A stretch of DNA of 38,869 bases from Pseudoduganella sp. (GTDB taxonomy: Bacteria; Pseudomonadota; Gammaproteobacteria; Burkholderiales; Burkholderiaceae_D). The stretch is taken from positions 1 through 38,869 of the forward strand of contig JAJTCO010000044.1 in NCBI GenBank assembly GCA_021323265.1, written 5' to 3'. This document shows, one piece after another, positions 17,077 through 26,724 of the stretch. Position 1 is the first letter of the stretch; each line of letters starts with the position of its first letter. The notes beneath the pieces are model-generated. The model made no database searches. It was not told the origin of the DNA and saw only the letters and a program-made list of their open reading frames with translations. The position numbers and the translations under genes were made by a program.

Positions 17077-17879
17077 GGCGGCGGCGCCGGCTGGCGGCTA
17101 TCCCAGGCGCGCGGCAACTGCCGCGCCTTTTCGATGCCCTGGTTGAGCAGGGCTTGCACCGGCGCGTTCATGTGCGGCAGGGTCATGGTCAGGGTCAGGA
17201 AACCGACGCCCAGCGTGATGGGGAAGCCGATGCCGAACAGGTTCAGCTGCGGCGCGGCGCGCGTCAGGATGCCCAGCGCGACGTTGGTGATGAGCAGGGC
17301 GGCGACGATGGGCAGCGACAGTTGCAGGCCGGCCGAGAAGATGGTGGCGCCCCACAGCGCCAGGTCCCAGAAGCCGTTGTTGCGCAAGGAAATGGCCGCC
17401 ACCGGCAGCGTGAAGAAGCTTTCGGCCAGCGCCTCCAGCAGCACCAGGTGGGCATTCACGGCCAGCATGGCCAGCGTCACCACCCACACCAGGAATTGCG
17501 ACACGGCCGAGGAGCGCCCCTGCGACATGGGGTCGAAGAAGCTGGCGAAGCCCAGGCCCATGGTCAGGCTGGAAATCTCGCCCGCCATTTCCACCGCGGC
17601 AAACACGAGGCGCATGGCAAAGCCCATGCCGGCGCCGATCACGATTTCGCGTCCCAGCACGGACAGGCCGGCCCAGCCGGCTGGGTCGAGCGCCGGCATG
17701 GCCGGCACGCCCGGCGCCACCACCACGGCCATCAGCAGGCCCAGCGCCACTTTCACGCGCATCGGGATGCGCGCATTGCCGAAGAGGGGGGAGGCCGCAA
17801 GCAGGGCCAGGATGCGCGCCATGGGCCACAGCAGGGCGGCGATCCACGCGTTGAGCTCGGCGGACGAGACGAGCAGCAT
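17034..17879 (-). CDS. fliR: Flagellar export gate protein FliR
   Basis: A 281-residue polytopic inner-membrane protein that completes the FliP5Q4R1 export gate. Hydrophobic segments alternate throughout; family landmarks are WPMARILALLAASPLFGNARIPMRVKVALGLLM near the N-terminus, then GREIVIGAGMGFAMRLVFAAVEMAGE and SQGRSSAVSQFL. The family body ends around TLPHMNAPVQALLNQG; the last 25 or so residues are hydrophilic, and the final 14 are encoded antisense to the flgL end, so the tail is probably not conserved. It begins 3 bp after fliQ and is the last gene of fliLMNOPQR. Confidence 0.94.
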   Translation of the reverse strand: MLLVSSAELNAWIAALLWPMARILALLAASPLFGNARIPMRVKVALGLLMAVVVAPGVPAMPALDPAGWAGLSVLGREIVIGAGMGFAMRLVFAAVEMAGEISSLTMGLGFASFFDPMSQGRSSAVSQFLVWVVTLAMLAVNAHLVLLEALAESFFTLPVAAISLRNNGFWDLALWGATIFSAGLQLSLPIVAALLITNVALGILTRAAPQLNLFGIGFPITLGVGFLTLTMTLPHMNAPVQALLNQGIEKARQLPRAWDSRQPAPPPQMKLNSDRPVSAL

Positions 17880-17882
17880 GCT

Positions 17883-18152
17883 TTAGCTGACCAGGCCCGG
17901 GATGCCGGTCAGCACCTGGCGCATGTAGTCGAGCATGACGGACAGCATCCACGGTCCGGCCACCACCAGGGCGACGAACACGCCCACCAGCTTGGGGATG
18001 AAGGACAGGGTCGCTTCGTTGATCTGGGTGGCGGCCTGGAAGATCGACACCACCAGGCCGATCACCAGCGCCACCAGCAGCAGCGGGGCGGCCACCATCA
18101 GCGTGATCTCCATGGCCTGGCGGCCCATGGTCATGACGGTTTCCGGATTCAT
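17883..18152 (-). CDS. fliQ: Flagellar export gate protein FliQ
   Basis: An 89-residue protein with two membrane helices, the standard FliQ size. The sequence MNPETVMTMGRQAMEITLMVAAPLLLVALVIGLVVSIFQAATQINEATLSFIPKLVGVF is diagnostic: the central loop FQAATQINEATLSFIPK is the most conserved FliQ block. It lies between fliP (8 bp away) and fliR (3 bp away) in the usual PQR order. Confidence 0.97.
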   Translation of the reverse strand: MNPETVMTMGRQAMEITLMVAAPLLLVALVIGLVVSIFQAATQINEATLSFIPKLVGVFVALVVAGPWMLSVMLDYMRQVLTGIPGLVS

Positions 18153-18160
18153 GGCGCCCC

Positions 18161-18916
18161 CTAGTAGAAGCTCTGGGACAGCGAACCCAGCAGCAGTTGC
18201 CAGCCGTCGACCAGCACGAACAGCATCAGCTTGAACGGCAGCGAGATCACGGCGGGCGACATCATCATCATACCCATCGACATCAGCACCGAGGCCACCA
18301 CCATGTCGATGATGAGGAAGGGGATAAAGATGGCAAAGCCGATCTGGAAGGCCGTCTTCAGCTCCGAGGTGATGAAGGCCGGCACCAGGATCTTCAGCGG
18401 CACGTCTTCCGGCCCCTGCAGGGCGGGGCTGCGCGAAATCTTGACGAACAACGCCAGGTCGGACTGGCGCGTCTGCTTCAGCATGAAGGTCTTCAGCGGC
18501 ACGGCCGAGCGCTCCATGGCTTGCTGCATGCTGATCTTGTTGTCCTGCAGCGGCACCCAGGCCTCGGTGTAGATCCGGTCGAACACTGGGCTCATGACGA
18601 AGAAGGTGAGGAACAGCGCCAGGCCCACGATGACCTGGTTGGGCGGCGCCGACTGCGTGCCCAGTGCCTGGCGCAGCAGCGACAGCACGATCACGATGCG
18701 GGTGAAGCCGGTCATCATCAGCAGCGCGGCCGGGATGAAGCTCAGCGCCGTCATCAGGATCAGCGTCTGCAGCGTCAGTCCATAGTTGGTGCCGCCGCCC
18801 GGCGCGGGCGTGCTGGTGAAGGCGGGGATGGTCGGTTCGGCCGCTGCCAGCAGGGGCAGGAGGAGCAGCAAGGCGGCGCCCGCGCCGGCCAGGCGCCGTG
18901 CGCGTTTATTTGCCAT
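18161..18916 (-). CDS. fliP: Flagellar export gate protein FliP
   Basis: Main subunit of the export gate. Using the ATG at 18916 it has 251 residues with a cleavable signal peptide ([25 protein letters not shown]), the usual FliP form; a longer frame upstream would run through fliO and is rejected. Conserved blocks are [106 protein letters not shown] and [17 protein letters not shown]. The start overlaps the fliO end by 11 bp. Confidence 0.97.
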   Translation of the reverse strand: MANKRARRLAGAGAALLLLLPLLAAAEPTIPAFTSTPAPGGGTNYGLTLQTLILMTALSFIPAALLMMTGFTRIVIVLSLLRQALGTQSAPPNQVIVGLALFLTFFVMSPVFDRIYTEAWVPLQDNKISMQQAMERSAVPLKTFMLKQTRQSDLALFVKISRSPALQGPEDVPLKILVPAFITSELKTAFQIGFAIFIPFLIIDMVVASVLMSMGMMMMSPAVISLPFKLMLFVLVDGWQLLLGSLSQSFY

Positions 18917-19502
18917 TGCGCTTTTCAATCGTCTGTTTGAACCATTCGGCGAAATTGGGCGCGCCGGGCAGCGCCTGGGCGCGCGCCAGGTCGAGCTCGT
19001 CGATGTCCTGGCGCGGCATGGTGGCCAGGGCATTCATGCGGCCGGGCGAGGCGCCCACCACGATCCACTGTTCGCCCACTTCCACCACCAGGATGCGTTC
19101 GCGCGCCCCCACGCTGAGGGCGCCCACCAGCTTGACCGTGGTGCCGCCGGTGATGTGCTTGGGGCCGAAGCGCTTGAGCAGCCAGGCCAGCCCGACCAGC
19201 AGGGCGATGACAAAGCCCAGCGAGATGACGGTCTGCAGCAGGGAACCGGCGGCCGAAGGCGCCTGCGTCGCCAGCACATTGGCGGGGGCGGGCGCGTTGG
19301 CGGCGCGCGCGCCGGCCAGCGCGGCCTGTTGTTCGGGCGTGGCGGCCGGTGCCGCGGGAGCGGGCACGGCGGCTGTGGCCGGCGTGCTGGTGGCGATGCT
19401 GTCGGGCGCGGCGACGGGCTGCGCCTGCGCGGACGCGCCGGCGAGGGCAAGTGCCAGGGTCAGCGGCCGCAGCAGGCGAAGAGCGGTAATGCGTTGCGTC
19501 AT
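18906..19502 (-). CDS. fliO: Flagellar export protein FliO
   Basis: A 198-residue FliO, which assists assembly of the FliP ring. A signal peptide ([18 protein letters not shown]) is followed by a long Ala/Pro-rich periplasmic stretch to about residue 80, one membrane helix ([22 protein letters not shown]), and a cytoplasmic FliO domain ([42 protein letters not shown]). The long Ala/Pro stretch makes it larger than enteric FliO. It overlaps fliN by 4 bp and fliP by 11 bp, indicating tight translational coupling. Confidence 0.92.
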   Translation of the reverse strand: MTQRITALRLLRPLTLALALAGASAQAQPVAAPDSIATSTPATAAVPAPAAPAATPEQQAALAGARAANAPAPANVLATQAPSAAGSLLQTVISLGFVIALLVGLAWLLKRFGPKHITGGTTVKLVGALSVGARERILVVEVGEQWIVVGASPGRMNALATMPRQDIDELDLARAQALPGAPNFAEWFKQTIEKRNGK

Positions 19503-19918
19503 TTATTCAATTTTCGGATGCGTTCGGAAGGCGTGATGATATCGGTCAGGCGGATACCGAACTTGTCGTTCACCACCACCACCTCGCCCTGGGCAATCAG
19601 GCAGCCGTTGACCAGCACGTCCATCGGTTCGCCGGCCAGGCCGTCCAGTTCCACCACCGAGCCCTGCGCCAGTTGCAGCAGGTTCTTGATGGCGATCTTG
19701 GTGCGCCCCAGTTCCACCGTCAGCTGGACCGGAATATCGAGGATGAAATCGATATCGTTGTGCGTTTCGGTCTTGTTCGGCTGCTTGGAAAAGTCCTTGA
19801 ACACGGCGGCCGTGGCGGCCTGGTTCTGCATGGCAGCAGCCTCGGCGGCGGCCTGTTCGGCGATCGCGGCACCCCAATCATCATCCAAGCTTGCGTCGTC
19901 GTCTTGATTGTCCGACAT
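19499..19918 (-). CDS. fliN: Flagellar motor switch protein FliN
   Basis: A 139-residue C-ring subunit. The acidic N-terminal tail (SDNQDDDASLDDDWGAAIAEQ) and Ala/Gln-rich linker lead into the SpoA domain: IDFILDIPVQLTVELGRTKIAIKNLLQLAQGSVVELDGLAGEPMDVLVNGCLIAQGEVVVVNDKFGIRLTDII, the most conserved part of the family. It forms the lower C-ring with FliM and docks FliH for export. GAGGAG lies about 8 nt before its ATG; fliM ends 21 bp upstream. Confidence 0.97.
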   Translation of the reverse strand: MSDNQDDDASLDDDWGAAIAEQAAAEAAAMQNQAATAAVFKDFSKQPNKTETHNDIDFILDIPVQLTVELGRTKIAIKNLLQLAQGSVVELDGLAGEPMDVLVNGCLIAQGEVVVVNDKFGIRLTDIITPSERIRKLNK

Positions 19919-19939
19919 GTCTTTCTCCTCAATGCTGCT

Positions 19940-20920
19940 TTACTTCATATTATCGGCGTTTGCCAGCAGTTTCTCCACCTTCAAGGCGTATTGCCCGTTG
20001 AGCACACCGTAGGTGCAGTCGAGCACGGGCACGCCGTCGACGGTGGCCTCGATGGTTTCCGGAATCGTCAGCGGGATCACATCGCCCACCTTCATGTTCA
20101 GGATTTCATCGAAGCTGACCTTGGCGGTGCCGAGTTTGGCGATCAATTCCACCTCGGCGATCTGGATCTGCTGCGTCATCAGGCGGATCCAGCGCTTGTC
20201 CACTTCCAGCGCTTCGCCCTGCAGCGAGGAGGTCAGCGCGTCGCGGATCGGCTCGATCATCGAGTATGGCATGCAGAAGTGGATCTGGCCCGACACCGAA
20301 CCGAGTTCGATGGTGAAGGTCGACGCCACCACCACCTCGTTCGGCGTGGCGATGTTGGCGAACTGCGTATTCATTTCGGAGCGGATGTACTCGAATTCCA
20401 CCGGGTACACCGGTTCCCAGGACTTGGTATAGGCCTCGAACACGATGTCGAGGATGCGCAGGATGATGCGCTGCTCGGTCTGCGTGAAGTCGCGTCCTTC
20501 GACCCGGGTGTGGAAGCGGCCGTCGCCACCGAACAGGTTGTCCACCAGCAGGAACACGAGGCCCGGGTCGAACACCATCAGGGCCGTGCCGCGCAGCGGC
20601 TTCATGTGCACCAGGTTGAGGTTGGTCGGCACCACCAGATTGCGGATGAACTCGGAGTATTTCGACACCCGCACCGAGCCGACCGACACTTCCGCGCTGC
20701 GGCGCAGGAAGTTGAACAGGCCCACGCGCAACAGGCGCGCGAAACGCTCGTTGATAATTTCCAGGGTCGGCATCCGGCCCCGGACGATGCGTTCCTGCGT
20801 CGCCAGGTTGTAGGTCCGGACACCCGTGGTCTCCTCGGGCGTCGCGATATCGTCCTGATCGCCGTTGACGCCCTTTAAGAGGGCATCGACTTCTTCCTGG
20901 GAGAGAAAATTATCAGCCAT
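19940..20920 (-). CDS. fliM: Flagellar motor switch protein FliM
   Basis: A 326-residue C-ring protein that binds CheY-P and sets rotation direction. The extreme N-terminus (LSQEEVDALLKGVNGD) is the CheY-binding motif. The middle domain shows ERIVRGRMPTLEIINERFARLLRVGLFNFLRR and the FliG-binding region around MVFDPGLVFLLVDNLFGGDGR. The C-terminal SpoA domain includes VGDVIPLTIPETIEATVDGVPVLDCTYGVLNGQYALKVEKLL. It lies 14 bp after fliL, in the order LMNOPQR. Confidence 0.97.
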   Translation of the reverse strand: MADNFLSQEEVDALLKGVNGDQDDIATPEETTGVRTYNLATQERIVRGRMPTLEIINERFARLLRVGLFNFLRRSAEVSVGSVRVSKYSEFIRNLVVPTNLNLVHMKPLRGTALMVFDPGLVFLLVDNLFGGDGRFHTRVEGRDFTQTEQRIILRILDIVFEAYTKSWEPVYPVEFEYIRSEMNTQFANIATPNEVVVASTFTIELGSVSGQIHFCMPYSMIEPIRDALTSSLQGEALEVDKRWIRLMTQQIQIAEVELIAKLGTAKVSFDEILNMKVGDVIPLTIPETIEATVDGVPVLDCTYGVLNGQYALKVEKLLANADNMK

Positions 20921-20934
20921 GCTTCACACAAACC

Positions 20935-21465
20935 TTACTGGATGATAAACGCTGTAAACAAGACTTCCGCCACTTCCTGGTTCTCGCCGCCGCTTTCCAG
21001 CGGCTGGTTGACCGCGTCCAGGATTTCCTTGCTCAGCTGCTGCTTGCCTTCCGGGGTATTGATTTCGGAGGCGTGCTTGCTCGACAACAGCAACAGGATG
21101 CGGTTGCGCAGCTTGGGCATATTGGTCTTGATGATTTCCGACTCTTCCAGCGTGCTCGCTTGCAGGGTGATGGCCAGCTGCAGGTATTGCTCGCCGTTCT
21201 CCGGCTGCAGGTTGACCGTGAACTGGTCGACCGGCACGTAGACCGGCGGGCCGGCAGGCTTGGCTTTCTTGGCTTTCTTGCCGGCCTTGGTTTCCTCGAC
21301 GTGTTCCTCGGGTTCGCCCTTGAGCATGAACCAGGCGCCGCCACCGCCGGCCAGGGCGAGCACGAGCACGCCAGCCACGATGAAGATCAGCTTCTTCTTG
21401 GAACCACCGCCTACCGGTGCCGCCTCTGCCTTCGCATCAGCCTTCATTTTTGGATTCGCTTTCAA
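20935..21465 (-). CDS. fliL: Flagellar basal body-associated protein FliL
   Basis: A 176-residue single-span inner-membrane protein that surrounds and supports the stator. A basic Ala/Lys-rich N-terminus precedes the TM helix (KLIFIVAGVLVLALAGGGGAWFML), a charged linker (EEHVEETKAGKKAKKAKPAG) and a periplasmic SPFH-like domain (VYVPVDQFTVNLQPENGEQYLQLAITLQ, then IKTNMPKLRNRILLLLSSK). The start may be TTG at 21465, which has AGGG 5 nt upstream, or ATG at 21447, which has no ribosome site; I prefer the TTG. It opens the fliLMNOPQR operon behind an FlhDC-like box. Confidence 0.92.
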   Translation of the reverse strand: MKANPKMKADAKAEAAPVGGGSKKKLIFIVAGVLVLALAGGGGAWFMLKGEPEEHVEETKAGKKAKKAKPAGPPVYVPVDQFTVNLQPENGEQYLQLAITLQASTLEESEIIKTNMPKLRNRILLLLSSKHASEINTPEGKQQLSKEILDAVNQPLESGGENQEVAEVLFTAFIIQ

Positions 21466-21534
21466 TTCTGCCCTGGATGCAAGAGTTGGATCATGACGCC
21501 ATTATGTCATTATCGCGAAAGCTTTCGGGAGGCG

Positions 21535-21575
21535 ATGCGCCGAAAAGAGGCAGGAAGCGGGGCTATCTCTGCCTT
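21535..21575 (-). promoter_or_regulatory. FlhDC-like operator upstream of fliL
   Basis: Two inverted half-sites flank about 9-10 bp. On the minus strand the upstream half reads AAGGCAGAGATAGCCC (21560-21575, beginning in the fliK stop codon); GGCAGA-x-ATAGC within it matches the enteric FlhDC half-site. The other half, read on the plus strand, is ATGCGCCGAAAAGAGG (21535-21550) and resembles the flgA/flgB half-site at 11 of 16 positions. Possible -10 elements (GATAAT, CATAAT) lie at 21509-21514 and 21501-21506. The same segment can fold into an AGGCAG/CTGCCT stem followed by CTTTT, a weak terminator for fliK. Confidence 0.5.
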
Positions 21576-23091
21576 AGGCGAAGGTATCGACCGCGCCCAG
21601 CACGCCGCGGCGCACTGTCGGGCCAGGCTGGCCGGCTTCGTCGGCGCCGGCGGCATTGCCATTTTGATCATTGCCTGCGCCATGGCCACGGCCGGCAGCC
21701 ATCTCGGCGAAGGCTTCGCGCTGCTCCTGGCTGCCCGCCGACACGTTGGCGTCGCCCAGCTTGATGCCGGCTTCGCTCATGGTTTCGCGCAATTTCGGCA
21801 GGGCTTGCTCCAATGCTTCGCGGACTTCCGGCTGGGCCGCCGTGAAGGCGACGCTGGCCTGGTCGTTGGACACGTTCAGTACCACCTGCAATGGCCCCAG
21901 GTCGGGCGGGTTCAGGGTCAGGGTGGCGCTTTGCTCGGCGCCACGCACCATCCAGACTACTTTCTGGCTCAGCTGGTGGTCCCAGCCCTGGCTGCCGACA
22001 CGGGCGTGCAACTGGTTGCTGGCCACGGCGTGGGCCGCTTGTGCGTTGGCGGCGCCGGCCGGTGCCTGGGCCGTGACAGCTGGCAGCGCGGCAGGCGCAG
22101 GCTGCGCCGCCTCGCTCACCTTGCCGGCCTCGGCGCTGGCTTGCGCCAGCACGGCCTGGAAGTCGGGCTGGGCGGCGGCAGCCGGCACGGCACTGGCAGC
22201 CGGCTGCGCGCGCGCGGTTTGCAGGGCGTCGGTGCCGGCGGCGTCCTGCGCCGTGTCCGGCGCCGTGTCCGGCGCCGTCCCGGCGCGCGCTTCCAGCGTG
22301 GCGAGCATGCGGGTCATGGCGGCCAGGTCGGCGCCGGCGGGCATGGCGTCCTGCGCAGGGTGGGCCAGGACGGTGCGCAAGCTGTCGGCGGCGCGCGCCG
22401 GATCGAACTGCGCCCGCGGCGCCTTGCCTTCCATCATGCCGGGCCACGGGCTGGCCAGCTGCACGCCGGCTTGGCCGGGCAGGGCAGGCGGCTCCTGCGC
22501 CGTGGCGGCACTGGCCGCCAGGCCGGTCAAGGCGTCGTCGCCATCGGCCTGGCCGGCGGGCGCGACCGGTGCGGGGGAGGCCGGCTGGTGCAGGTTGGCC
22601 ATCAGCATGAGCATGTCGGCAATGGGATCGGCGGCCGGCTGGAGCGCCGACGCGGCGGCGTCGCCGGCGGCCTGTGCGTCAGCGGCCTGGCCGGCGGCGG
22701 CGGCTGTACTGTCGCCGCTGCCTTGGCCGGCGCCAGCCTGGGCGGGCGCGGCGGCGCCCGTGTCAGCGACGGGCGCGGCCTCCGGCGCGGGCTGGCTGGC
22801 CGCTTTGGCCGCCTGGGCTGGGGCAGCGGGTTTCGCGGCGGGCGCGGGCGCTGCCGGGCGCGCCTGCTGGGCTGCCGGCGCCGGCGTGGCCGCCGGCTTG
22901 GGCGCTTCCGCACGGCGCGGCGCGCTGCTGCTGGCCGGTGTGGGCGGCACGGCGGCGGCCTGGCGCTCGATCTGGCGGTTCAGCGCCTGCTGGAACTGTC
23001 CATCCTCCTGCGCCGGCGCGGGCGTGGCCGCGCGCGTGGCGCCTGGGGCGCCGCTGAGGAGGGGATTGGTCTGGACAGTCTGGGTATTCAT
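21574..23091 (-). CDS. fliK: Flagellar hook-length control protein FliK
   Basis: A 505-residue molecular ruler that is exported during hook growth and switches the export gate to late substrates. The start MNTQTVQTNPLLSG at 23091 is chosen because upstream sequence runs into fliJ. Residues 1 to about 380 are low-complexity, rich in Ala/Pro/Gln, as expected for the ruler. The C-terminal switch domain is typical: HQLSQKVVWMVRGAEQSATLTLNPPDLGPLQVVLNVSNDQASVAFTAAQPEVREALEQALPKLRE, including the conserved LNPxxLGxLxV core. A short in-frame tandem repeat (TAPDTAPDTA, near 22250-22280) shows the ruler can vary in length. It is the last gene of fliFGHIJK. Confidence 0.93.
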   Translation of the reverse strand: MNTQTVQTNPLLSGAPGATRAATPAPAQEDGQFQQALNRQIERQAAAVPPTPASSSAPRRAEAPKPAATPAPAAQQARPAAPAPAAKPAAPAQAAKAASQPAPEAAPVADTGAAAPAQAGAGQGSGDSTAAAAGQAADAQAAGDAAASALQPAADPIADMLMLMANLHQPASPAPVAPAGQADGDDALTGLAASAATAQEPPALPGQAGVQLASPWPGMMEGKAPRAQFDPARAADSLRTVLAHPAQDAMPAGADLAAMTRMLATLEARAGTAPDTAPDTAQDAAGTDALQTARAQPAASAVPAAAAQPDFQAVLAQASAEAGKVSEAAQPAPAALPAVTAQAPAGAANAQAAHAVASNQLHARVGSQGWDHQLSQKVVWMVRGAEQSATLTLNPPDLGPLQVVLNVSNDQASVAFTAAQPEVREALEQALPKLRETMSEAGIKLGDANVSAGSQEQREAFAEMAAGRGHGAGNDQNGNAAGADEAGQPGPTVRRGVLGAVDTFA

Positions 23092-23099
23092 AATCGGGC

Positions 23100-23540
23100 C
23101 TAGCGTTTGAAAAATGCCTGCCGGGAGGCGTGTTCGTCCATGGCTTTCTGGTCGCGCTTGGCTTCCTTCTTCAGCTCCTGCGCGTGCGCCCGGTCGCGCA
23201 GGGTGGAGAAGGACACGCGCTTGCGTTCCGCCTCCTGCCACAACTGCTTTTCCTTGTCGCCGCGCGCCTTGCTGTGGCGCACCACGTCCTGCTGCCCCTT
23301 GATGGCCGTATCGAGCTTTTCCATGAATGCCTGGAAATTGCGGTACGCCATGGGGGTGATGCCTTGCTGCTGCGACGCGTCGAAGCGGCGCCCGTATTCT
23401 TCCCGGTAGCCGACCAGCATGTTGAGCTTTTCTTCGGCATCGGCCACGGCTTTCAGGGCCGCGCCAAGGCGCTTGGCGGCATCGTCGGTTTCGCGCCGGG
23501 CCAGGTCGATCAGGGTTTCAAGTTGCTGGGTGGAGGCCAT
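23100..23540 (-). CDS. fliJ: Flagellar export protein FliJ
   Basis: A 146-residue, wholly helical coiled-coil protein, the stalk in the FliI ATPase ring that also escorts chaperones. The sequence has the FliJ N-terminus (LETLIDLARRETDDAAKRLGAALKAVADAEEKLNMLVGYREEY) and a long second helix (FMEKLDTAIKGQQDVVRHSKARGDKEKQLWQEAERKRVSF). It lies 34 bp after fliI and 8 bp before fliK, the normal order. Confidence 0.93.
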   Translation of the reverse strand: MASTQQLETLIDLARRETDDAAKRLGAALKAVADAEEKLNMLVGYREEYGRRFDASQQQGITPMAYRNFQAFMEKLDTAIKGQQDVVRHSKARGDKEKQLWQEAERKRVSFSTLRDRAHAQELKKEAKRDQKAMDEHASRQAFFKR

Positions 23541-23574
23541 GATTCTTCATTATAGGCAAGGCCGCTTGCGTCAA

Positions 23575-24978
23575 TCAGTCGAACAGCGTGGTTAATTGCC
23601 CCAAGCTCTCCGGCATGGTCACTTGCTCGGTAATTTGTTGTTGCAGGAATTGCTCGATCTTGTCGTGCAGGGCGATGGCCTGGTCCAGCACGGGGTCGGT
23701 GCCGGGGGTGTAGGCCCCGACCGCGATCAGGTCGCGGCTGCGTTCGTAGCGTGAAAACAACTGTTTCAGCTTGCGCGCCTGGTCCTGGTGGCTGTGCGAA
23801 GTGATCGAATGCATGGCGCGGCTGATCGATTGTTCGATGTCGATGGCGGGGTAATGGCCCGCTTCGGCCAGGCGGCGGTTGAGCACGATGTGGCCGTCCA
23901 GGATGGCGCGCGCGGAGTCGGCGATCGGGTCCTGCTGGTCGTCGCCCTCGGTCAGCACGGTATAGAAGGCAGTGATGGATCCGCCGCCCAGTTCGCCGTT
24001 CCCGGCGCGTTCGACCAGCACCGGCAGCTTGGCGAACACGGATGGCGGATAGCCCTTGGTGGCCGGCGGTTCGCCGATGGCCAGGGCGATCTCGCGCTGC
24101 GCCATGGCGTAGCGGGTGAGCGAATCCATGATCAAGAGCACGTTCATGCCCTGGTCGCGGAAATGCTCGGCAATGGCGGTGGCGTACGCCGCGCCCTGCA
24201 TGCGCATCAGCGGCGGCGTGTCGGCCGGCGCGGCCACCACGCAGGAACGGCGCAAGCCTTCCTCGCCCAGGATCTGCTCGATGAATTCCTTGACTTCGCG
24301 GCCCCGTTCGCCGATCAGGCCGACCACGATCACGTCCGCTTCCGTGTAGCGCGCCATCATGCCCAGCAGCACGGACTTGCCGACGCCGGAGCCGGCAAAC
24401 AGGCCCATGCGCTGGCCGCGGCCGACGGTCAGCATGGCGTTGATGCAGCGCACGCCCACGTCCAGCGTCTCGACGATGGGGGCCCGTCCCAGCGGGTTGG
24501 CCGGGCGCACGTTGATGGGCGCCGAATCGCTGGTCTGGATCGGGCCCAGCCCGTCCAGTGGACGACCGGCGCCGTCGACCACGCGGCCCAGCAGTTCGGG
24601 GCCGACCGGCAGGTGGCGCGCGCGGTCGCTGGGGCGGCGGCGCGGGTGGCTGACGCTGCCCGGCTTGGGCACGCTTTGCTCGACCGGGAAGACGCGCGTG
24701 CCGGGCACGATGCCTTCGACGTCGCTTTGCGGCATGAGGAACAGCTTGTCGCCTTCGAAACCGACCACTTCGGCCTCGACCTTGCCGCCGGAGGGCAGGG
24801 GCACGGTGCAGGCGGCGCCCACCGCCAGGCGCAGCCCGACCGCTTCCATCACCAGGCCCGCCACGCGGGTGACGCGGCCGGAGATTTGCATCGGTTCGAC
24901 GAAGTCGACCAGGGTGGCGCAATCGTTCAGGTAGGAACGCCAGCGGCCGGCATGCACGTGGGGATCGGGCGCGCCCAT
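23575..24978 (-). CDS. fliI: Flagellum-specific ATPase FliI
   Basis: A 467-residue export ATPase related to F1-beta. The ATG at 24978 ([13 protein letters not shown]) lies 1 bp after the fliH stop; an upstream TTG/ATG frame inside fliH is less likely. Walker A is [11 protein letters not shown] (about 192-202, Lys201) and Walker B is [13 protein letters not shown]. The catalytic glutamate region reads [15 protein letters not shown], and the type III ATPase signature [19 protein letters not shown] is present. The C-terminal helical domain ends in [21 protein letters not shown]. It works with FliH and FliJ, encoded on either side. Confidence 0.97.
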   Translation of the reverse strand: MGAPDPHVHAGRWRSYLNDCATLVDFVEPMQISGRVTRVAGLVMEAVGLRLAVGAACTVPLPSGGKVEAEVVGFEGDKLFLMPQSDVEGIVPGTRVFPVEQSVPKPGSVSHPRRRPSDRARHLPVGPELLGRVVDGAGRPLDGLGPIQTSDSAPINVRPANPLGRAPIVETLDVGVRCINAMLTVGRGQRMGLFAGSGVGKSVLLGMMARYTEADVIVVGLIGERGREVKEFIEQILGEEGLRRSCVVAAPADTPPLMRMQGAAYATAIAEHFRDQGMNVLLIMDSLTRYAMAQREIALAIGEPPATKGYPPSVFAKLPVLVERAGNGELGGGSITAFYTVLTEGDDQQDPIADSARAILDGHIVLNRRLAEAGHYPAIDIEQSISRAMHSITSHSHQDQARKLKQLFSRYERSRDLIAVGAYTPGTDPVLDQAIALHDKIEQFLQQQITEQVTMPESLGQLTTLFD

Positions 24979-24979
24979 G

Positions 24980-25726
24980 TCAATCGACCCAGTCCACGTC
25001 CTTGCCCAGGGCAAGGCTCAGGCGTTGCCAGCGCGCGTGCACGGTGGCGTCGATCTGGTTGGAGGCCGTGTCGACCTTGCAGCCGCCGCGCTCGATCGTG
25101 GGGTCGTCGATGACGCGCCAGCCGCCCTTGTCCAGTTCTTCGGCAATGCTCTCGCGCACCACGGCCGCGTCGTCCGGATGCAGGATCAAGAGGGCGGGCT
25201 GCTGCAGCACCGGCAGGTATTCGATGGCTTCGCGCACGATCGGCAGGATCAGTTCCGGCTTCACGCGCAGCGCCGTCTTCAGCATGCCCTTGGCCAGGTG
25301 CAGGGCCAGTTCCAGCACTTCGTTGCTGATGACCTGGTCCGCTTCGCGCAGCGCGGCGCTGAAGTTGTCGGCGATGGCGCGCACGGGCGCCAGCACCTGC
25401 TCGGTGGCGGCGCGCTGCTCGTCCAGCGCCTGCGCCATGCCTTCCTCGTGGCCGGCCTTGAAGCCGGCGTCATAGCCCTGCTGGCGCGCTTCCTCGCGGA
25501 TGGCGGCCAGTTCTTCGTCGCTCGGGTATTCCGGCACGGGCGGGTGCTCTTCCGCATAGGCCGCCTCGTCGGCCTCCACCTGGGCCGCCGCCTCGGCCGC
25601 GGCCGCGGCCTGCGCCTGCGCGGCGTCGCGCTCGCGCTGGGCCAGGGTGCTGGGGCGCGAGTCGCCGAAGGATTGCAATTCCCAGCGCTGGTACGCCGTC
25701 TGCTGTTCTTTTGGAATGGTTGCCAT
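24980..25726 (-). CDS. fliH: Flagellar export ATPase regulator FliH
   Basis: A 248-residue FliH, which forms spokes that link FliI to the C-ring. The ATG at 25726 shares its A with the fliG stop (TGATG). Residues about 28-60 are an Ala/Glu/Gln-rich helical segment; the C-terminal half carries FliH domain features ([55 protein letters not shown], then [34 protein letters not shown]), which is the VspE/HrpE-like FliI-binding domain. Placement between fliG and fliI is standard. Confidence 0.95.
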   Translation of the reverse strand: MATIPKEQQTAYQRWELQSFGDSRPSTLAQRERDAAQAQAAAAAEAAAQVEADEAAYAEEHPPVPEYPSDEELAAIREEARQQGYDAGFKAGHEEGMAQALDEQRAATEQVLAPVRAIADNFSAALREADQVISNEVLELALHLAKGMLKTALRVKPELILPIVREAIEYLPVLQQPALLILHPDDAAVVRESIAEELDKGGWRVIDDPTIERGGCKVDTASNQIDATVHARWQRLSLALGKDVDWVD

Positions 25727-26724
25727 CAAACGAAGGAATCCTCGCCTTTGCCGCCCAGGACGATCTGGCCTTCATCGGCCAGGCGCCGCACGATCTGCAG
25801 GATCTGCTTTTGCTGCGTTTCCACCTCGGACAGGCGTACCGGGCCTTTGTTTTCCAGGTCTTCGCGCATCATTTCCGAAGCGCGCGCCGACATGTTCTTG
25901 AAGATCTTGTCGCGCAAGTCCTGCGACGCGCCCTTCAGCGCGATGATCAGCATTTCGGACTGCACTTCGCGCAGCAGCAGCTGGATGCCGCGGTCGTCGA
26001 CGTCGATCAGGTTGTCGAACACGAACATCTCGTCCATGATCTTCTGCGCCATGTCGTTGTCGTAGTTCTTGATGTTGTCCATCACGTTCTGTTCCTGCTC
26101 GCCGGACATGAAGTTCAGGATCTCGGCCGCGGCGCGGATGCCGCCCAGGGTGGATTTCTTGATGTTTTCGTTACCGGACAGCAGCTTGGTGAGCACGTCG
26201 TTCAGTTCGCGCAGGGCGGCCGGCTGCACGCCGTCCAGCGTGGCAATGCGCAGCACCACGTCGTTGCGCAGGCGGTCCGTGAAGTGGCCCAGGATTTCGC
26301 AGGCCTGGTCGCGTTCCAGGTGCACCAGGATGGTGGCGATGATCTGCGGGTGCTCGTTGCGGATCAGCTCGGCCACCGAGTTGGAATCCATCCACTTCAG
26401 CGATTCGATGCCGGACGCGTCCTTGCCGCCCAGGATGCGCGACAGCAGCACCGACGCCTTGTCGTCGCCCAGCGCCTTGGTCAGCACCTGGCGGATGTAC
26501 TCGTCCGAATCGAGGCCGACAGTGGAGGCGGCCGCGTACTGGTCGCGGAAGTCGTCCAGCACATCGACCACCATTTCGTGCGGGATGTTCTTCATGGTGG
26601 CCATCGAGGCGCCCAGCTTCAGTACTTCGCGCGGGCCGAGGAATTTCATCACCTCGGCCGCCTCGCCTTCACCCAGGGCCAGCATGAGGATGGCGGCCTT
26701 TTGCAGTCCGGTATTCTCAGTCAT
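25726..26724 (-). CDS. fliG: Flagellar motor switch protein FliG
   Basis: A 332-residue rotor protein that couples the C-ring to the MS-ring and receives torque from the stator. The N-terminal domain begins LQKAAILMLALGEGEAAEVMKFLGPREV. The middle domain has the EHPQ motif (IRNEHPQIIATILVHLERD) that binds FliM. The C-terminal torque helix carries the charged set in DDRGIQLLLREVQSEMLIIALKGASQDLRDKIFKNMSARASEMM. The start overlaps the fliF end by 8 bp; the stop overlaps the fliH start by 1 bp. Confidence 0.97.
   Translation of the reverse strand: MTENTGLQKAAILMLALGEGEAAEVMKFLGPREVLKLGASMATMKNIPHEMVVDVLDDFRDQYAAASTVGLDSDEYIRQVLTKALGDDKASVLLSRILGGKDASGIESLKWMDSNSVAELIRNEHPQIIATILVHLERDQACEILGHFTDRLRNDVVLRIATLDGVQPAALRELNDVLTKLLSGNENIKKSTLGGIRAAAEILNFMSGEQEQNVMDNIKNYDNDMAQKIMDEMFVFDNLIDVDDRGIQLLLREVQSEMLIIALKGASQDLRDKIFKNMSARASEMMREDLENKGPVRLSEVETQQKQILQIVRRLADEGQIVLGGKGEDSFV

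Noticed and set aside
22250..22282. Tandem 12-bp repeat in fliK as a phase-variation tract
   Set aside because: The unit is a multiple of three, so copy changes only alter ruler length and never shift the frame; two and a bit copies are too few for rapid slippage.
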